From NCBI GenBank assembly GCA_039029915.1, contig JBCCFD010000085.1, positions 1 through 21,687 of the forward strand: 21,687 bases of DNA. The letters are read 5' to 3'. The notes beneath the pieces were generated by a model. That model did no database searches and was not told where the DNA came from. It saw only the letters and a list, made by a program, of their open reading frames with translations. This document shows, in pieces, positions 15,440 through 21,687 of the stretch. The translations under genes and the position numbers were made by a program. The stretch's first letter is position 1; every line of letters begins with the position of its first letter. This stretch comes from QQUD01 sp039029915. GTDB lineage: Bacteria; Chloroflexota; Anaerolineae; Promineifilales; Promineifilaceae.

Positions 15440-15506
15440 AAGTGGAGAACAAAAAGTTCTTTGAAATAAAACCGCTTCGCAAAAGTTTTTGTTCTCCTAA
15501 AAGTAA
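15440..15506. repeat. Dispersed intergenic hairpin repeat, copy B (intact)
   Basis: A second copy of the element at 2884-2949. Here the outer arms are a perfect 12-bp inverted repeat, GGAGAACAAAAA (15444-15455) and TTTTTGTTCTCC (15486-15497), around a 30-base centre. The inner AGAAC-N5-GTTCT hairpin is an alternative fold. It ends just upstream of the promoter of the hybrid kinase gene. It resembles REP- or MITE-type miniature elements, but no transposase or target-site duplication is visible. Confidence 0.75.
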
Positions 15507-15512
15507 GTCACA

Positions 15513-15541
15513 TTGACGGTATCGTTTTTCAAACTTCTTAT
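15513..15541 (+). promoter_or_regulatory. Promoter for the receiver-kinase and transporter unit
   Basis: TTGACG (15513-15518), a 17-bp spacer and TCTTAT (15536-15541) fit a sigma-70 promoter with a good -35 and a moderate -10. Transcription would begin near 15548, leaving a leader of only about 15 nt with no Shine-Dalgarno. It supports the idea that this unit is transcribed apart from the operon ending at 15332. Confidence 0.5.
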
Positions 15542-15563
15542 TGTGATTTACTTATGAGCACTT

Positions 15564-16820
15564 ATGGAAAATCGAGAAACAATTTTATACATTGAGGATG
15601 ATCCGGCGAGCCGCCGTCTTGTTCAACGTGTATTGGGGAGCAAAGGCTACAACGTATTGGTAGCAGATGATGGATTAGAGGGCATTACCATCGCCCGAGA
15701 GAATAATCCCAATCTCATTCTAATGGATATCAATCTTCCCAATATGGATGGTCGAGAAATCACAACCCGGTTACGCAGTCTGCCAAACTTCACCAGCACG
15801 CCCATCGTTGCCTTAACTGCCAATCACAGTCCAGGTAGCCGTGAGTTAGCTTTAGCCGCTGGCTGTACCGGCTTTATGACTAAACCGATCGATGTCGGCA
15901 CCTTTCCTAAGAAAGTCAAAAATTATCTTGAGGGTCACATTGAACCGTTATCACCCAATGAAAGAACGCAGCATTTAGAGCGCCATGCTCAGAATCTTGT
16001 TCTTCGATTAGAAGGGAAAATTAATGAGCTCGAAGGAGCCAATAAACGGTTACGCGAGCTTGATCGCCTAAAAAGCGACTTTATCATTTTGGTCTCTCAT
16101 GAATTACGCACGCCGTTAACATTAATTAGTGGCTACGCCCATCTTTTAGATGAACAGATTAAACATTCTTCCGATTCGATGCCAACTGAAATGATTGGTG
16201 GTGTTGCTGAGGGATTGAATTTAGGCGTTAATCGAATGCGGGAAGTGGTCAATGAAATCATCAGCGTCGCGCGGATTACTTCAGGTGCATTAGATTTAGT
16301 CCTCAGCCAAATTAGACTCAAAAATATTATTGACAAAATTGTTTCAGAATACGACGCTATTTGTAAAAAACGGGGCATCTCTATTCGAGTAGGGGATTTA
16401 TCCAATTTACCTATTATCGAAGGGGATGAAAAGCAGTTAAAATTAGCAATCGATAATGTCATCGGAAACGGTATTAAATATACACCTGATAATGGTACAA
16501 TCTACATCGTTGCCCGTCAGGTAGATAATGCAGTTGATATCATCATTCGGGACACAGGAATTGGAATTCCTGTAGATGAACAGCGGCATATTTTTGACCA
16601 ATTTTACGTATTAGGTTCAATTGAGCATCATTCAACGAGTAAATCTGCTTTTCAAGGAGGAGGGCTTGGTCTTGGGTTAGCAATTACAAAAGGGATTGTT
16701 GAGGCGCATAACGGCCGTATATGGGTGGAAAGCGAAAAACGCGACGCCGATAAACTGCCGGGCAGCACCTTTCACATCCTCCTGCCAATCTCGCAAAAAG
16801 CCAAGAAGCCACACCTGTAA
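15564..16820 (+). CDS. Receiver-histidine kinase (N-terminal REC, C-terminal HisKA/HATPase)
   Basis: A 418-residue soluble hybrid protein. The receiver (about 6-122) has YIEDDPAS, phospho-acceptor Asp55 in LMDINLPNMDG, ALTAN and the Lys in MTKPID. A coiled coil (about 135-170, HLERHAQNLVLRLEGKINEL) leads to the H box VSHELRTPLTLISGYA with His179. The HATPase domain follows, with N-box IDNVIGNGIKYT, G1 RDTGIGI and G2 GGGLGLGLAITKGIVEAH. A receiver in front of a kinase typically lets an upstream kinase control the activity of this one, so it may stand downstream of the multi-GAF kinase in a relay. Its receiver resembles REC 1 at 4778. It has its own promoter. An ATG at 15554 is out of frame. 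The stop codon overlaps the start codon of the transporter (TAATG). Confidence 0.95.
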   Translation: MENRETILYIEDDPASRRLVQRVLGSKGYNVLVADDGLEGITIARENNPNLILMDINLPNMDGREITTRLRSLPNFTSTPIVALTANHSPGSRELALAAGCTGFMTKPIDVGTFPKKVKNYLEGHIEPLSPNERTQHLERHAQNLVLRLEGKINELEGANKRLRELDRLKSDFIILVSHELRTPLTLISGYAHLLDEQIKHSSDSMPTEMIGGVAEGLNLGVNRMREVVNEIISVARITSGALDLVLSQIRLKNIIDKIVSEYDAICKKRGISIRVGDLSNLPIIEGDEKQLKLAIDNVIGNGIKYTPDNGTIYIVARQVDNAVDIIIRDTGIGIPVDEQRHIFDQFYVLGSIEHHSTSKSAFQGGGLGLGLAITKGIVEAHNGRIWVESEKRDADKLPGSTFHILLPISQKAKKPHL

Positions 16821-17809
16821 TGGTTCCCCCAAAAATAACTTCGTCTACGCCTACATCACCGCAAAAAATCAAAGAAACCCCTCAAAAACATGATAAACCA
16901 AGCTCGCAAGCGCTTGGTTTATTCTGGGCGATGTTATCTCCTGTCTTCCTCGGAACCGTGCCAATCCTGGCCAAATTAGCGTTCGAGGTCAATGTACCTC
17001 TTATGACCCTCGTGGCATTCAGGACAATTTCTGCTGCCCTTATTCTTTGGGTAGCCATTCTTGTTTTTGCCCCCTCGTTTATCACAAGCTCAAAACCAGC
17101 CATCATCGGTAGCCTTATTGCTGGTTCAATCAATGGCTTTGGATCCATCTTCTTTTATGCGAGCCTCACACAAATTGATGCCTCACTAGGACAGCTCATC
17201 AACATAACCTATTTGGTCTTTGTCACCGTTTTGTTGAGGCTTGCCGGACAATCTGTCTCATTTCTCACGTTAGCCCGAACGGGGCTCACTATTTTTGCGA
17301 TTTTCCTCCTCACCGTTGGTAGTATTGGTGAACCGAACTGGCTTGGTGTGGGTATGATGCTTGTCGCCGCCCTCATGTATGCGATTCAACTCGTACTCAG
17401 CCAGCGGATTATGCTCGATATTCCTGCCCCAACCATGACCCTTTACGCAATGACAGCCATGGCAGCCGTTGTTACGGTTGCTTGGCTCTTTAATCCAACA
17501 TCGCTTTCAATCGTTTCACCTGTAGGATGGCAAATTATTTTAGCAATGGGCTTAGCAACAGCTCTCGCTCGCCTGACCCTTTTCTTAGGTGTCAAAAGTC
17601 TGGGCAGCTTGCAAACGGCGCTGCTTGGGGTTTTTGAAGTTATTGTAACTATTGGAATTGCCAATTTCCTACTCGATGAACAGTTAACACTGGTGCAATG
17701 GGTTGGCGCCGCGATTTTAATTATCAGCATTCTCCTCGTTCGATATGAGCGAGATGTCCCTAAATTCTTTGACTGGTGGCAATACATTTGGCGCTGGATT
17801 TATCGATAA
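16820..17809 (+). CDS. EamA/DMT-family transporter
   Basis: A 329-residue integral membrane protein with a polar, proline-rich N-terminal tail of about 30 residues followed by about ten hydrophobic helices in two similar halves (EamA repeats). The opening LGLFWAMLSPVFLGTVPILAKLAF and the closing VFEVIVTIGIANFLLDEQLTLVQWVGAAILI are typical of the drug/metabolite transporter superfamily, which includes amino-acid exporters such as RhtA. The substrate cannot be read from sequence. Its ATG overlaps the stop of the receiver-kinase gene by one base (16820), so translation is probably coupled and expression tied to that regulator. With a threonine-synthase-like gene nearby, an amino acid substrate is an attractive but unproven guess. 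The C-terminus is aromatic and basic (DWWQYIWRWIYR). Confidence 0.88.
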   Translation: MVPPKITSSTPTSPQKIKETPQKHDKPSSQALGLFWAMLSPVFLGTVPILAKLAFEVNVPLMTLVAFRTISAALILWVAILVFAPSFITSSKPAIIGSLIAGSINGFGSIFFYASLTQIDASLGQLINITYLVFVTVLLRLAGQSVSFLTLARTGLTIFAIFLLTVGSIGEPNWLGVGMMLVAALMYAIQLVLSQRIMLDIPAPTMTLYAMTAMAAVVTVAWLFNPTSLSIVSPVGWQIILAMGLATALARLTLFLGVKSLGSLQTALLGVFEVIVTIGIANFLLDEQLTLVQWVGAAILIISILLVRYERDVPKFFDWWQYIWRWIYR

Positions 17810-17971
17810 GTTAATCAACCAGGTTACTCGCTTTCTAACATTCAATTTTAGGAAACCTTCACCAGACTCGACATAAAATCACTTCTTTTTTTCTTCTAAA
17901 TTCACCCCAATATCTACATTCTAATATGTAAGATTCCCCACCATGTGACGCATCTAAGTAAGTGGCATCAA

Positions 17972-17985
17972 ATTTCATATGAAAT
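17972..17985. promoter_or_regulatory. 14-bp perfect palindrome upstream of a TATAAT box
   Basis: ATTTCATATGAAAT is a perfect palindrome ending 27 bp before TATAAT at 18013-18018. Position and symmetry suit a dimeric repressor or activator site, but in AT-rich sequence such a palindrome can also occur by chance. Confidence 0.3.
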
Positions 17986-18257
17986 ATTGATGTTCACATT
18001 TAGTGTCCACGTTATAATAATGTTAACAAAACTTGAACATAATCTTTGCACTCTGGGAATCTCACAAGATTTCTTGAAACAAGTCAGATGAAAATATGAG
18101 ATTTACTCATTGAAAACGAAAAATTTAATTATGTCTTTTTCAATATCCTTTTTGATTTTCACATAAATACTTCGTTGCATAAGAAATTTTAAATTTTTCC
18201 ACAGAAGAAGTATTTAATAACTTTTGGAACAAAGTAATAAAAGTATAATTTTTAAAT

Positions 18258-18301
18258 ATGTTGAAAATAATCGATTTAAAAATCACTTTATTCTTCAACA
18301 T
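18258..18301. repeat. Imperfect inverted repeat before the acetyltransferase-like gene
   Basis: ATGTTGAA (18258-18265) is complementary to TTCAACAT (18294-18301). The stem continues inward with AATAA against TTATT after a one-base bulge, and GATT/AATC can close the top. The repeat ends 16 bp before the GAGGA ribosome-binding site (18318-18322), so it may act as an mRNA hairpin or as a protein-binding site. Confidence 0.5.
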
Positions 18302-18330
18302 GTAAAATTCAGGGAAAGAGGAAAGTATCT

Positions 18331-19335
18331 GTGATTCACGCCAAAATGATTGAAGGTGCTAGCGCCTTTGAAGAGTTGGCTGACCAATGGAATAAGGTTG
18401 CCAACAGTAGTATTACCAACACCCCCTTCCAAAACCATGCCTACCAATCGAATTGGTGGCGCCATTTGCAACCAGAATCAAGTACGCTTCACACCATTGC
18501 CGTTTATGAAAATCAAGACGAGCTTATCGGCATCGGCTGTTTTTATCTTCTCGATGGCATCCTACATTTTAACTGTTGTATTGAAGAAACAGATTATTTA
18601 GACATTATAGCGTCTGAAGCCCATGCAGAAATTGTCTGGAAGACCGTTTTTGACTGTTTGTGTTCCCCGTCATCGCCTCAATGGACCGGTCTGGATTTAT
18701 GCAATATCCCAGAAGCCTCGCCATCACGTTCGCTTGTTAAAGCTGAATCTGAAAAGCGAGGCTTTTTGTTTTCTGAGGAAATAATCGAAGTTTGCCCAAT
18801 TATCCAGCTTCCGGACAGCTTTGATGGCTACTTGGCTCAGATTGATAGCAAACAGCGTCGTGAGATTAAACGGAAAATGCGTCGGGCTACTGGCTCAGAT
18901 GCTCAAATGGTGATGGTTGGGCCTGAGGATGATATCGAAACGGCCGTTTCTGAGTTCTTAGACTTACTGCAAAAAAGCACGTTTGAGAAAAGAGATTGGC
19001 TCAATGAAGGTCGAAGCGCTCTTTTTTATGATACAGCCAAACAAGCTCAACAAGATGGGACGCTTCAACTCATGTTTATGGAAGTAGACGGGCAAAAGGC
19101 AGCGGCACTGTTTAACTTTGATTATAACGGCCGTATCTGGGTCTACAACTCTGGACTCGATCCCGAATCCTTTGGGCATTTAAGTCTTGGGGTTGTGATG
19201 ACCGCAAAAGCGATCGAATGGGGCGCTGAAAACGGCCGTGGTGAATTTGACTTTCTCCGTGGAAACGAAACATACAAATACCGCTTCGGAGCCGAAGATA
19301 CCCGTATTTATCGACAAACCGTGACCAAGGCGTAA
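18331..19335 (+). CDS. GNAT-fold protein of the CelD / Acetyltransf_6 (BioF2-like) group
   Basis: A 334-residue cytosolic protein. The C-terminal half carries the family's hallmarks: KQRREIKRKMRRA (about 173-185), VDGQKAAALFNFDYNGRIWVYNSG, and the closing FDFLRGNETYKYRFGAED. These match the PF13480 acetyltransferase domain found in CelD-like polysaccharide proteins and FemAB relatives. The N-terminal half (WNKVA, PFQNHAYQSNWW) fits the same double-GNAT architecture. It probably transfers an acyl or aminoacyl group from CoA or tRNA to a sugar or peptide; the acceptor is unknown. The GTG start at 18331 is chosen because GAGGA lies eight bases upstream. The glycosyltransferase gene starts 25 bp after its stop, suggesting a joint role in glycan or glycolipid synthesis. 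It contains three of the 16 ACGGCCGT octamers. Confidence 0.85.
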   Translation: MIHAKMIEGASAFEELADQWNKVANSSITNTPFQNHAYQSNWWRHLQPESSTLHTIAVYENQDELIGIGCFYLLDGILHFNCCIEETDYLDIIASEAHAEIVWKTVFDCLCSPSSPQWTGLDLCNIPEASPSRSLVKAESEKRGFLFSEEIIEVCPIIQLPDSFDGYLAQIDSKQRREIKRKMRRATGSDAQMVMVGPEDDIETAVSEFLDLLQKSTFEKRDWLNEGRSALFYDTAKQAQQDGTLQLMFMEVDGQKAAALFNFDYNGRIWVYNSGLDPESFGHLSLGVVMTAKAIEWGAENGRGEFDFLRGNETYKYRFGAEDTRIYRQTVTKA

Positions 19336-19360
19336 GCATTGATCACAAAAGTGAGACAAA

Positions 19361-20647
19361 ATGTATAACCTCGTCAACAATCCTGTTAAAAGAATTGCGA
19401 TGCTCAGCGTACATACCTGCCCGCTTGCTATGCTTGGTGGTAAAAAAACAGGAGGGATGAATGTTTACGTGCGCGATTTTAGCCGTGAATTAGGGCGGCA
19501 GGGCATACAGGTTGATGTTTTTACGCGATCGCAAGATGATTGTCAGCCCATGGTCAAACATGACCTAGGATTTGGCGGGCGGGTTATCCACATCCCAGCC
19601 GGACCCGAACAGCCCATGCCAGTTGCACAAATCGCCAACTATCTTGATGAGTTTACTCAAGGCGTGCTGGCATTCGCTGAAAGTGAAGATGCCAAATATG
19701 ACATCATTCATAGTCACTACTGGCTTTCCGGTCTGGTTGCTGAAAAATTACGAGAGCACTGGGGCGGCACACCCATTGTTCATATGTTTCACACGCTAGG
19801 CCACATGAAGAACAAAATCGCCACAAGCGAAAGCCAAATGTCTCCCCAATCCCGCATCGATGGAGAATATCGCGTTATTCAAACCGTTGATCGTCTGATT
19901 GCAGCCACGCCAGCGGAAGAGGAACAGCTTATTACTCTCTATAACGCTGATCCAGAAAAGATTCGCATCTTGCCGCCGGGGGTCGACCTCGACCGCTTTA
20001 AAGAAATTGATAAAGCCGTTGCTAAGCGAACCGTTGGTATCCCTTGTGGAAACAATAACATTGTTTTTGCGGGGCGGATTGAACCCCTTAAGGGGATAGA
20101 CACCATGCTTCGCGCCATGGCAATCATTCAGGAGCGCTATCCTGAAAGTTTAAAAAGCAGCTGTATGGCAATTATTGGGGGCGATCCGTGGGCCGAAGAT
20201 TTAGATGATGAGATGGCTCGCTTACAACAGCTTCGCGAAGATTTAGATATCCATGATTTAGTCACATTTTTAGGCGCAAAAGATCAGGAGCTCTTGCCTA
20301 ACTATTACGCTGCTGCGGAGATGGTCATCATGCCATCGCACTACGAAAGTTTTGGGATGGTGGCGCTTGAAGCAATGGCGATGGGAACTCCTGTCATTGC
20401 CTCTGAGGTAGGCGGCTTGGCCCATTTAGTTAAACATGGTGAGACCGGTTTCCACGTTCCCTCTCGTGACCCAGAAGCATTGGCACGCCGCATCTATGAG
20501 CTTTTGACCAATGACTCATGCCGTCGCGGTTTAGGTGAAAATGCCAAGCAGTATGCGCGCACCTATGCTTGGGCTAACATCGTTGAGCAAATGTCTGCGG
20601 TCTACAACGAATTACTTCCCTCTGAAACGATTTTAGTTTCGTATTAG
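19361..20647 (+). CDS. Family 4 glycosyltransferase (MshA / sucrose-phosphate-synthase-like)
   Basis: A 428-residue retaining GT-B enzyme that transfers a sugar from a nucleotide-sugar donor. The N-terminal acceptor domain has GGKKTGGMNVYVRDF, typical of the MshA/SPS branch, and IIHSHYWLSG. The C-terminal donor domain has VFAGRIEPLKGIDTMLRA and the EX7E motif ESFGMVALE (Glu329 and Glu337) followed by AMGTPVIASEVGG. There is no signal peptide or membrane helix, so it acts in the cytosol or at the inner face of the membrane. The acceptor cannot be named: inositol phosphate, fructose 6-phosphate or a lipid-linked glycan are all possible. The ATG at 19361 is preceded by a weak GTGAG. It is probably co-transcribed with the acetyltransferase-like gene and converges on serS. 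Confidence 0.92.
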   Translation: MYNLVNNPVKRIAMLSVHTCPLAMLGGKKTGGMNVYVRDFSRELGRQGIQVDVFTRSQDDCQPMVKHDLGFGGRVIHIPAGPEQPMPVAQIANYLDEFTQGVLAFAESEDAKYDIIHSHYWLSGLVAEKLREHWGGTPIVHMFHTLGHMKNKIATSESQMSPQSRIDGEYRVIQTVDRLIAATPAEEEQLITLYNADPEKIRILPPGVDLDRFKEIDKAVAKRTVGIPCGNNNIVFAGRIEPLKGIDTMLRAMAIIQERYPESLKSSCMAIIGGDPWAEDLDDEMARLQQLREDLDIHDLVTFLGAKDQELLPNYYAAAEMVIMPSHYESFGMVALEAMAMGTPVIASEVGGLAHLVKHGETGFHVPSRDPEALARRIYELLTNDSCRRGLGENAKQYARTYAWANIVEQMSAVYNELLPSETILVSY

Positions 20648-20655
20648 ATTGTTAA

Positions 20656-20693
20656 GGATTGGGGATCGTAGGCTGGACTCTAATCCCCAATCC
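20656..20693. terminator. Inverted repeat between convergent genes, possible bidirectional terminator
   Basis: GGATTGGGGAT (20656-20666) pairs perfectly with ATCCCCAATCC (20683-20693) around a 16-base loop, placed between the stop codons of the glycosyltransferase and serS. Neither side has a proper T-run, so termination may be weak. An alternative fold pairs GGACT (20675-20679) with AGTCC (20696-20700). Confidence 0.5.
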
Positions 20694-20700
20694 CAAGTCC

Positions 20701-21687
20701 TTACTTAATTACATCCACGCCCATATACGGCCGTAAAACCTCAGGCACCACAATCGAGCCATCTGGCTGTTGATTGTTCTCAATAATCGCAATCATGACG
20801 CGAGGTAATGCCAAACCACTAGCGTTCAGTGTGTGCGGGAAGCGCACCTTGCCCCCTTCCGTTGGCCGATATTTCACGTTCGCGCGGCGAGCTTGGAAAT
20901 CTTCTGCATTGCTAATAGAGCTCACTTCAAGCCACTCATTACAGCCAGCTGCCCACACTTCAATGTCATATGTTTTAGTCATGGCAAAGCCAATATCCCC
21001 CGTTGATAAATCAAGTAAGCGATAGTGGAAACCGAGCGCCTCACAAATGGCAAGCGCATATTTCTTCATCTCTTCGAGCACTTCGTAGCTCTTATCTGGA
21101 TGGACAAATTGGTACATTTCAACTTTATCGAACTGATGTCCGCGTTTGATGCCGCGTACATCTTTCCCGGCACTCATCTTTTCACGACGGAAACAAGGGG
21201 TGTAGGCCACATATTTTAAGGGCAGGTCAGCCTCATCTAGGATATCGTCACGGTGAATGTTTGTTAATGCAATTTCGGCCGTGCCTAGCAACATAAAATC
21301 TTCTTCAGCATCTCGATAGATGTTATCGTAAAACTTTGGTAGCTGCCCAGCACCCTCAAATACCTGCGAACGAACCATGAATGGTGGGTAGATTTCCGTA
21401 AAGCCGTGATGCTCTAAGTGATAATTAAGCATAAATTGAATCAAAGAGCGCTGTAGGCGAGCCCCCCACCCTTTGAGCACATAAAATCGGCTACCGCTCA
21501 GCTTAACACCAGCCTCAAAATCGATCATGTCGCGGTCGACACCCAATTCCCAATGGGGCTTTTGCTCAAAATCAAAAGTGGGCATCGGTGCCCCTTGTGG
21601 CTCGTGAATGACATTATGCTCTTCATCAGGACCGACTGGCACGCTATCATGAGGCAAATTGGGCACCCACATTAGGTTCTTGTGAAG
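20701..21687 (-). CDS. serS: Serine--tRNA ligase, partial (N-terminus beyond the window)
   Basis: Charges tRNA-Ser (and tRNA-Sec where present). The minus strand is open from the window edge to TAA at 20703-20701, giving 328 residues. Full-length enzymes have about 420-430, so roughly 100 N-terminal residues (the tRNA-binding coiled-coil arm) are missing. No start codon should be assigned inside the window: the Met at 21672 lies within the conserved linker before VPNLPHDSVPVG. Class II SerRS motifs are clear: GTAEIALTN, the motif 2 region FRREKMSAGKDVRGIKRGHQ, the serine-binding area EVSSISNAEDFQARR, and the motif 3 region LNASGLALPRVMIAIIEN. It converges on the glycosyltransferase gene. Confidence 0.97.
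   Translation of the reverse strand, partial: LHKNLMWVPNLPHDSVPVGPDEEHNVIHEPQGAPMPTFDFEQKPHWELGVDRDMIDFEAGVKLSGSRFYVLKGWGARLQRSLIQFMLNYHLEHHGFTEIYPPFMVRSQVFEGAGQLPKFYDNIYRDAEEDFMLLGTAEIALTNIHRDDILDEADLPLKYVAYTPCFRREKMSAGKDVRGIKRGHQFDKVEMYQFVHPDKSYEVLEEMKKYALAICEALGFHYRLLDLSTGDIGFAMTKTYDIEVWAAGCNEWLEVSSISNAEDFQARRANVKYRPTEGGKVRFPHTLNASGLALPRVMIAIIENNQQPDGSIVVPEVLRPYMGVDVIK

Larger units (their letters stand above)
17810..18330. other. 521-bp AT-rich intergenic region without a recognisable gene
   Basis: This is the longest gene-free stretch in the window and is clearly more AT-rich than its neighbours. I see no tRNA, no known riboswitch and no convincing small ORF. It contains a 14-bp perfect palindrome (17972-17985), a consensus TATAAT (18013-18018) lacking a good -35 at the proper spacing, several short hairpins, and a larger imperfect inverted repeat (18258-18301) just before the next gene. 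It probably serves as a long regulatory or 5' untranslated region of the 18331 gene. Confidence 0.6.
473..20734. repeat. Highly over-represented octamer palindrome ACGGCCGT (16 copies)
   Basis: Exact copies start at 473, 709, 2695, 4415, 6124, 8742, 9791, 10542, 10964, 14739, 14905, 16711, 18940, 19127, 19232 and 20727. The core CGGCCG occurs six more times (786, 1211, 9516, 12648, 13191, 21276), each with one of the two flanks kept. All lie in coding sequence and in all three codon phases (for example Thr-Ala-Val, Asn-Gly-Arg, Leu-Arg-Pro), so protein sequence does not explain them. With roughly 43 % G+C I estimate about 0.2 copies expected. The range given spans the first to last copy. Confidence 0.9.

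Noticed and set aside
19525..19532. HIP1 palindrome GCGATCGC
   Set aside because: A single copy, so it is not the over-represented word here and gives no support for a cyanobacterial host.
21672..21672. Start codon of serS inside the window
   Set aside because: The frame is open to the window edge and the tRNA-binding arm that must precede this Met is missing, so the gene is truncated by the window.
1..21687. Mobile element, prophage, CRISPR array or tRNA/rRNA gene
   Set aside because: No transposase, integrase, phage gene, regularly spaced repeat or cloverleaf was found on either strand.

Overview
The window looks like a chromosomal segment of a moderately AT-rich bacterium (roughly 40-45 % G+C by eye), most likely from the Chloroflexota. 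That placement is inference. It rests on very large soluble and membrane sensors built from strings of GAF domains, a divergent S-adenosylmethionine methyltransferase inside a signalling operon, and the general protein style. No rRNA, tRNA, CRISPR array, transposase or integrase is visible.

Layout. The left edge holds the 5' two thirds of alaS (minus strand, 1-2058). It is preceded by a compact leader carrying a consensus-like promoter, a possible near-leaderless 26-codon peptide and a strong rho-independent terminator. Upstream is a small membrane-anchored protein of unknown function (2337-2870, minus). A plus-strand GH13 alpha-amylase-family gene follows (3128-4582).

The centre (4778-17809, all plus strand) is a 13-kb signalling block. 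It contains two stand-alone receiver proteins, then a tight four-gene operon, then a two-gene unit. The operon encodes a six-helix membrane protein with four GAF domains and no kinase, a methyltransferase, a 1345-residue multi-GAF histidine kinase, and a threonine-synthase-like PLP enzyme fused to a C-terminal receiver domain. The two-gene unit encodes a receiver-histidine kinase and, overlapping it by one base, an EamA/DMT transporter. None of the receiver or kinase proteins has a recognisable DNA-binding output domain. The natural candidates for outputs are therefore the PLP enzyme, the methyltransferase and perhaps the transporter.

A 521-bp AT-rich gap leads to a GNAT-like (CelD/Acetyltransf_6) protein and a GT4 glycosyltransferase. 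The right edge holds a convergent, partial serS (minus).

Two observations stand out. (1) The threonine synthase-receiver fusion sits 10 bp downstream of a hybrid-type kinase gene, which suggests an amino-acid enzyme controlled by phosphorelay. (2) The octamer palindrome ACGGCCGT occurs 16 times against an expectation well below one. It lies in all three codon phases and in nearly every gene, and resembles the HIP1 palindrome of cyanobacteria but with a different sequence. A 66-bp hairpin repeat in two intergenic regions and several perfect inverted repeats next to start codons are also described.
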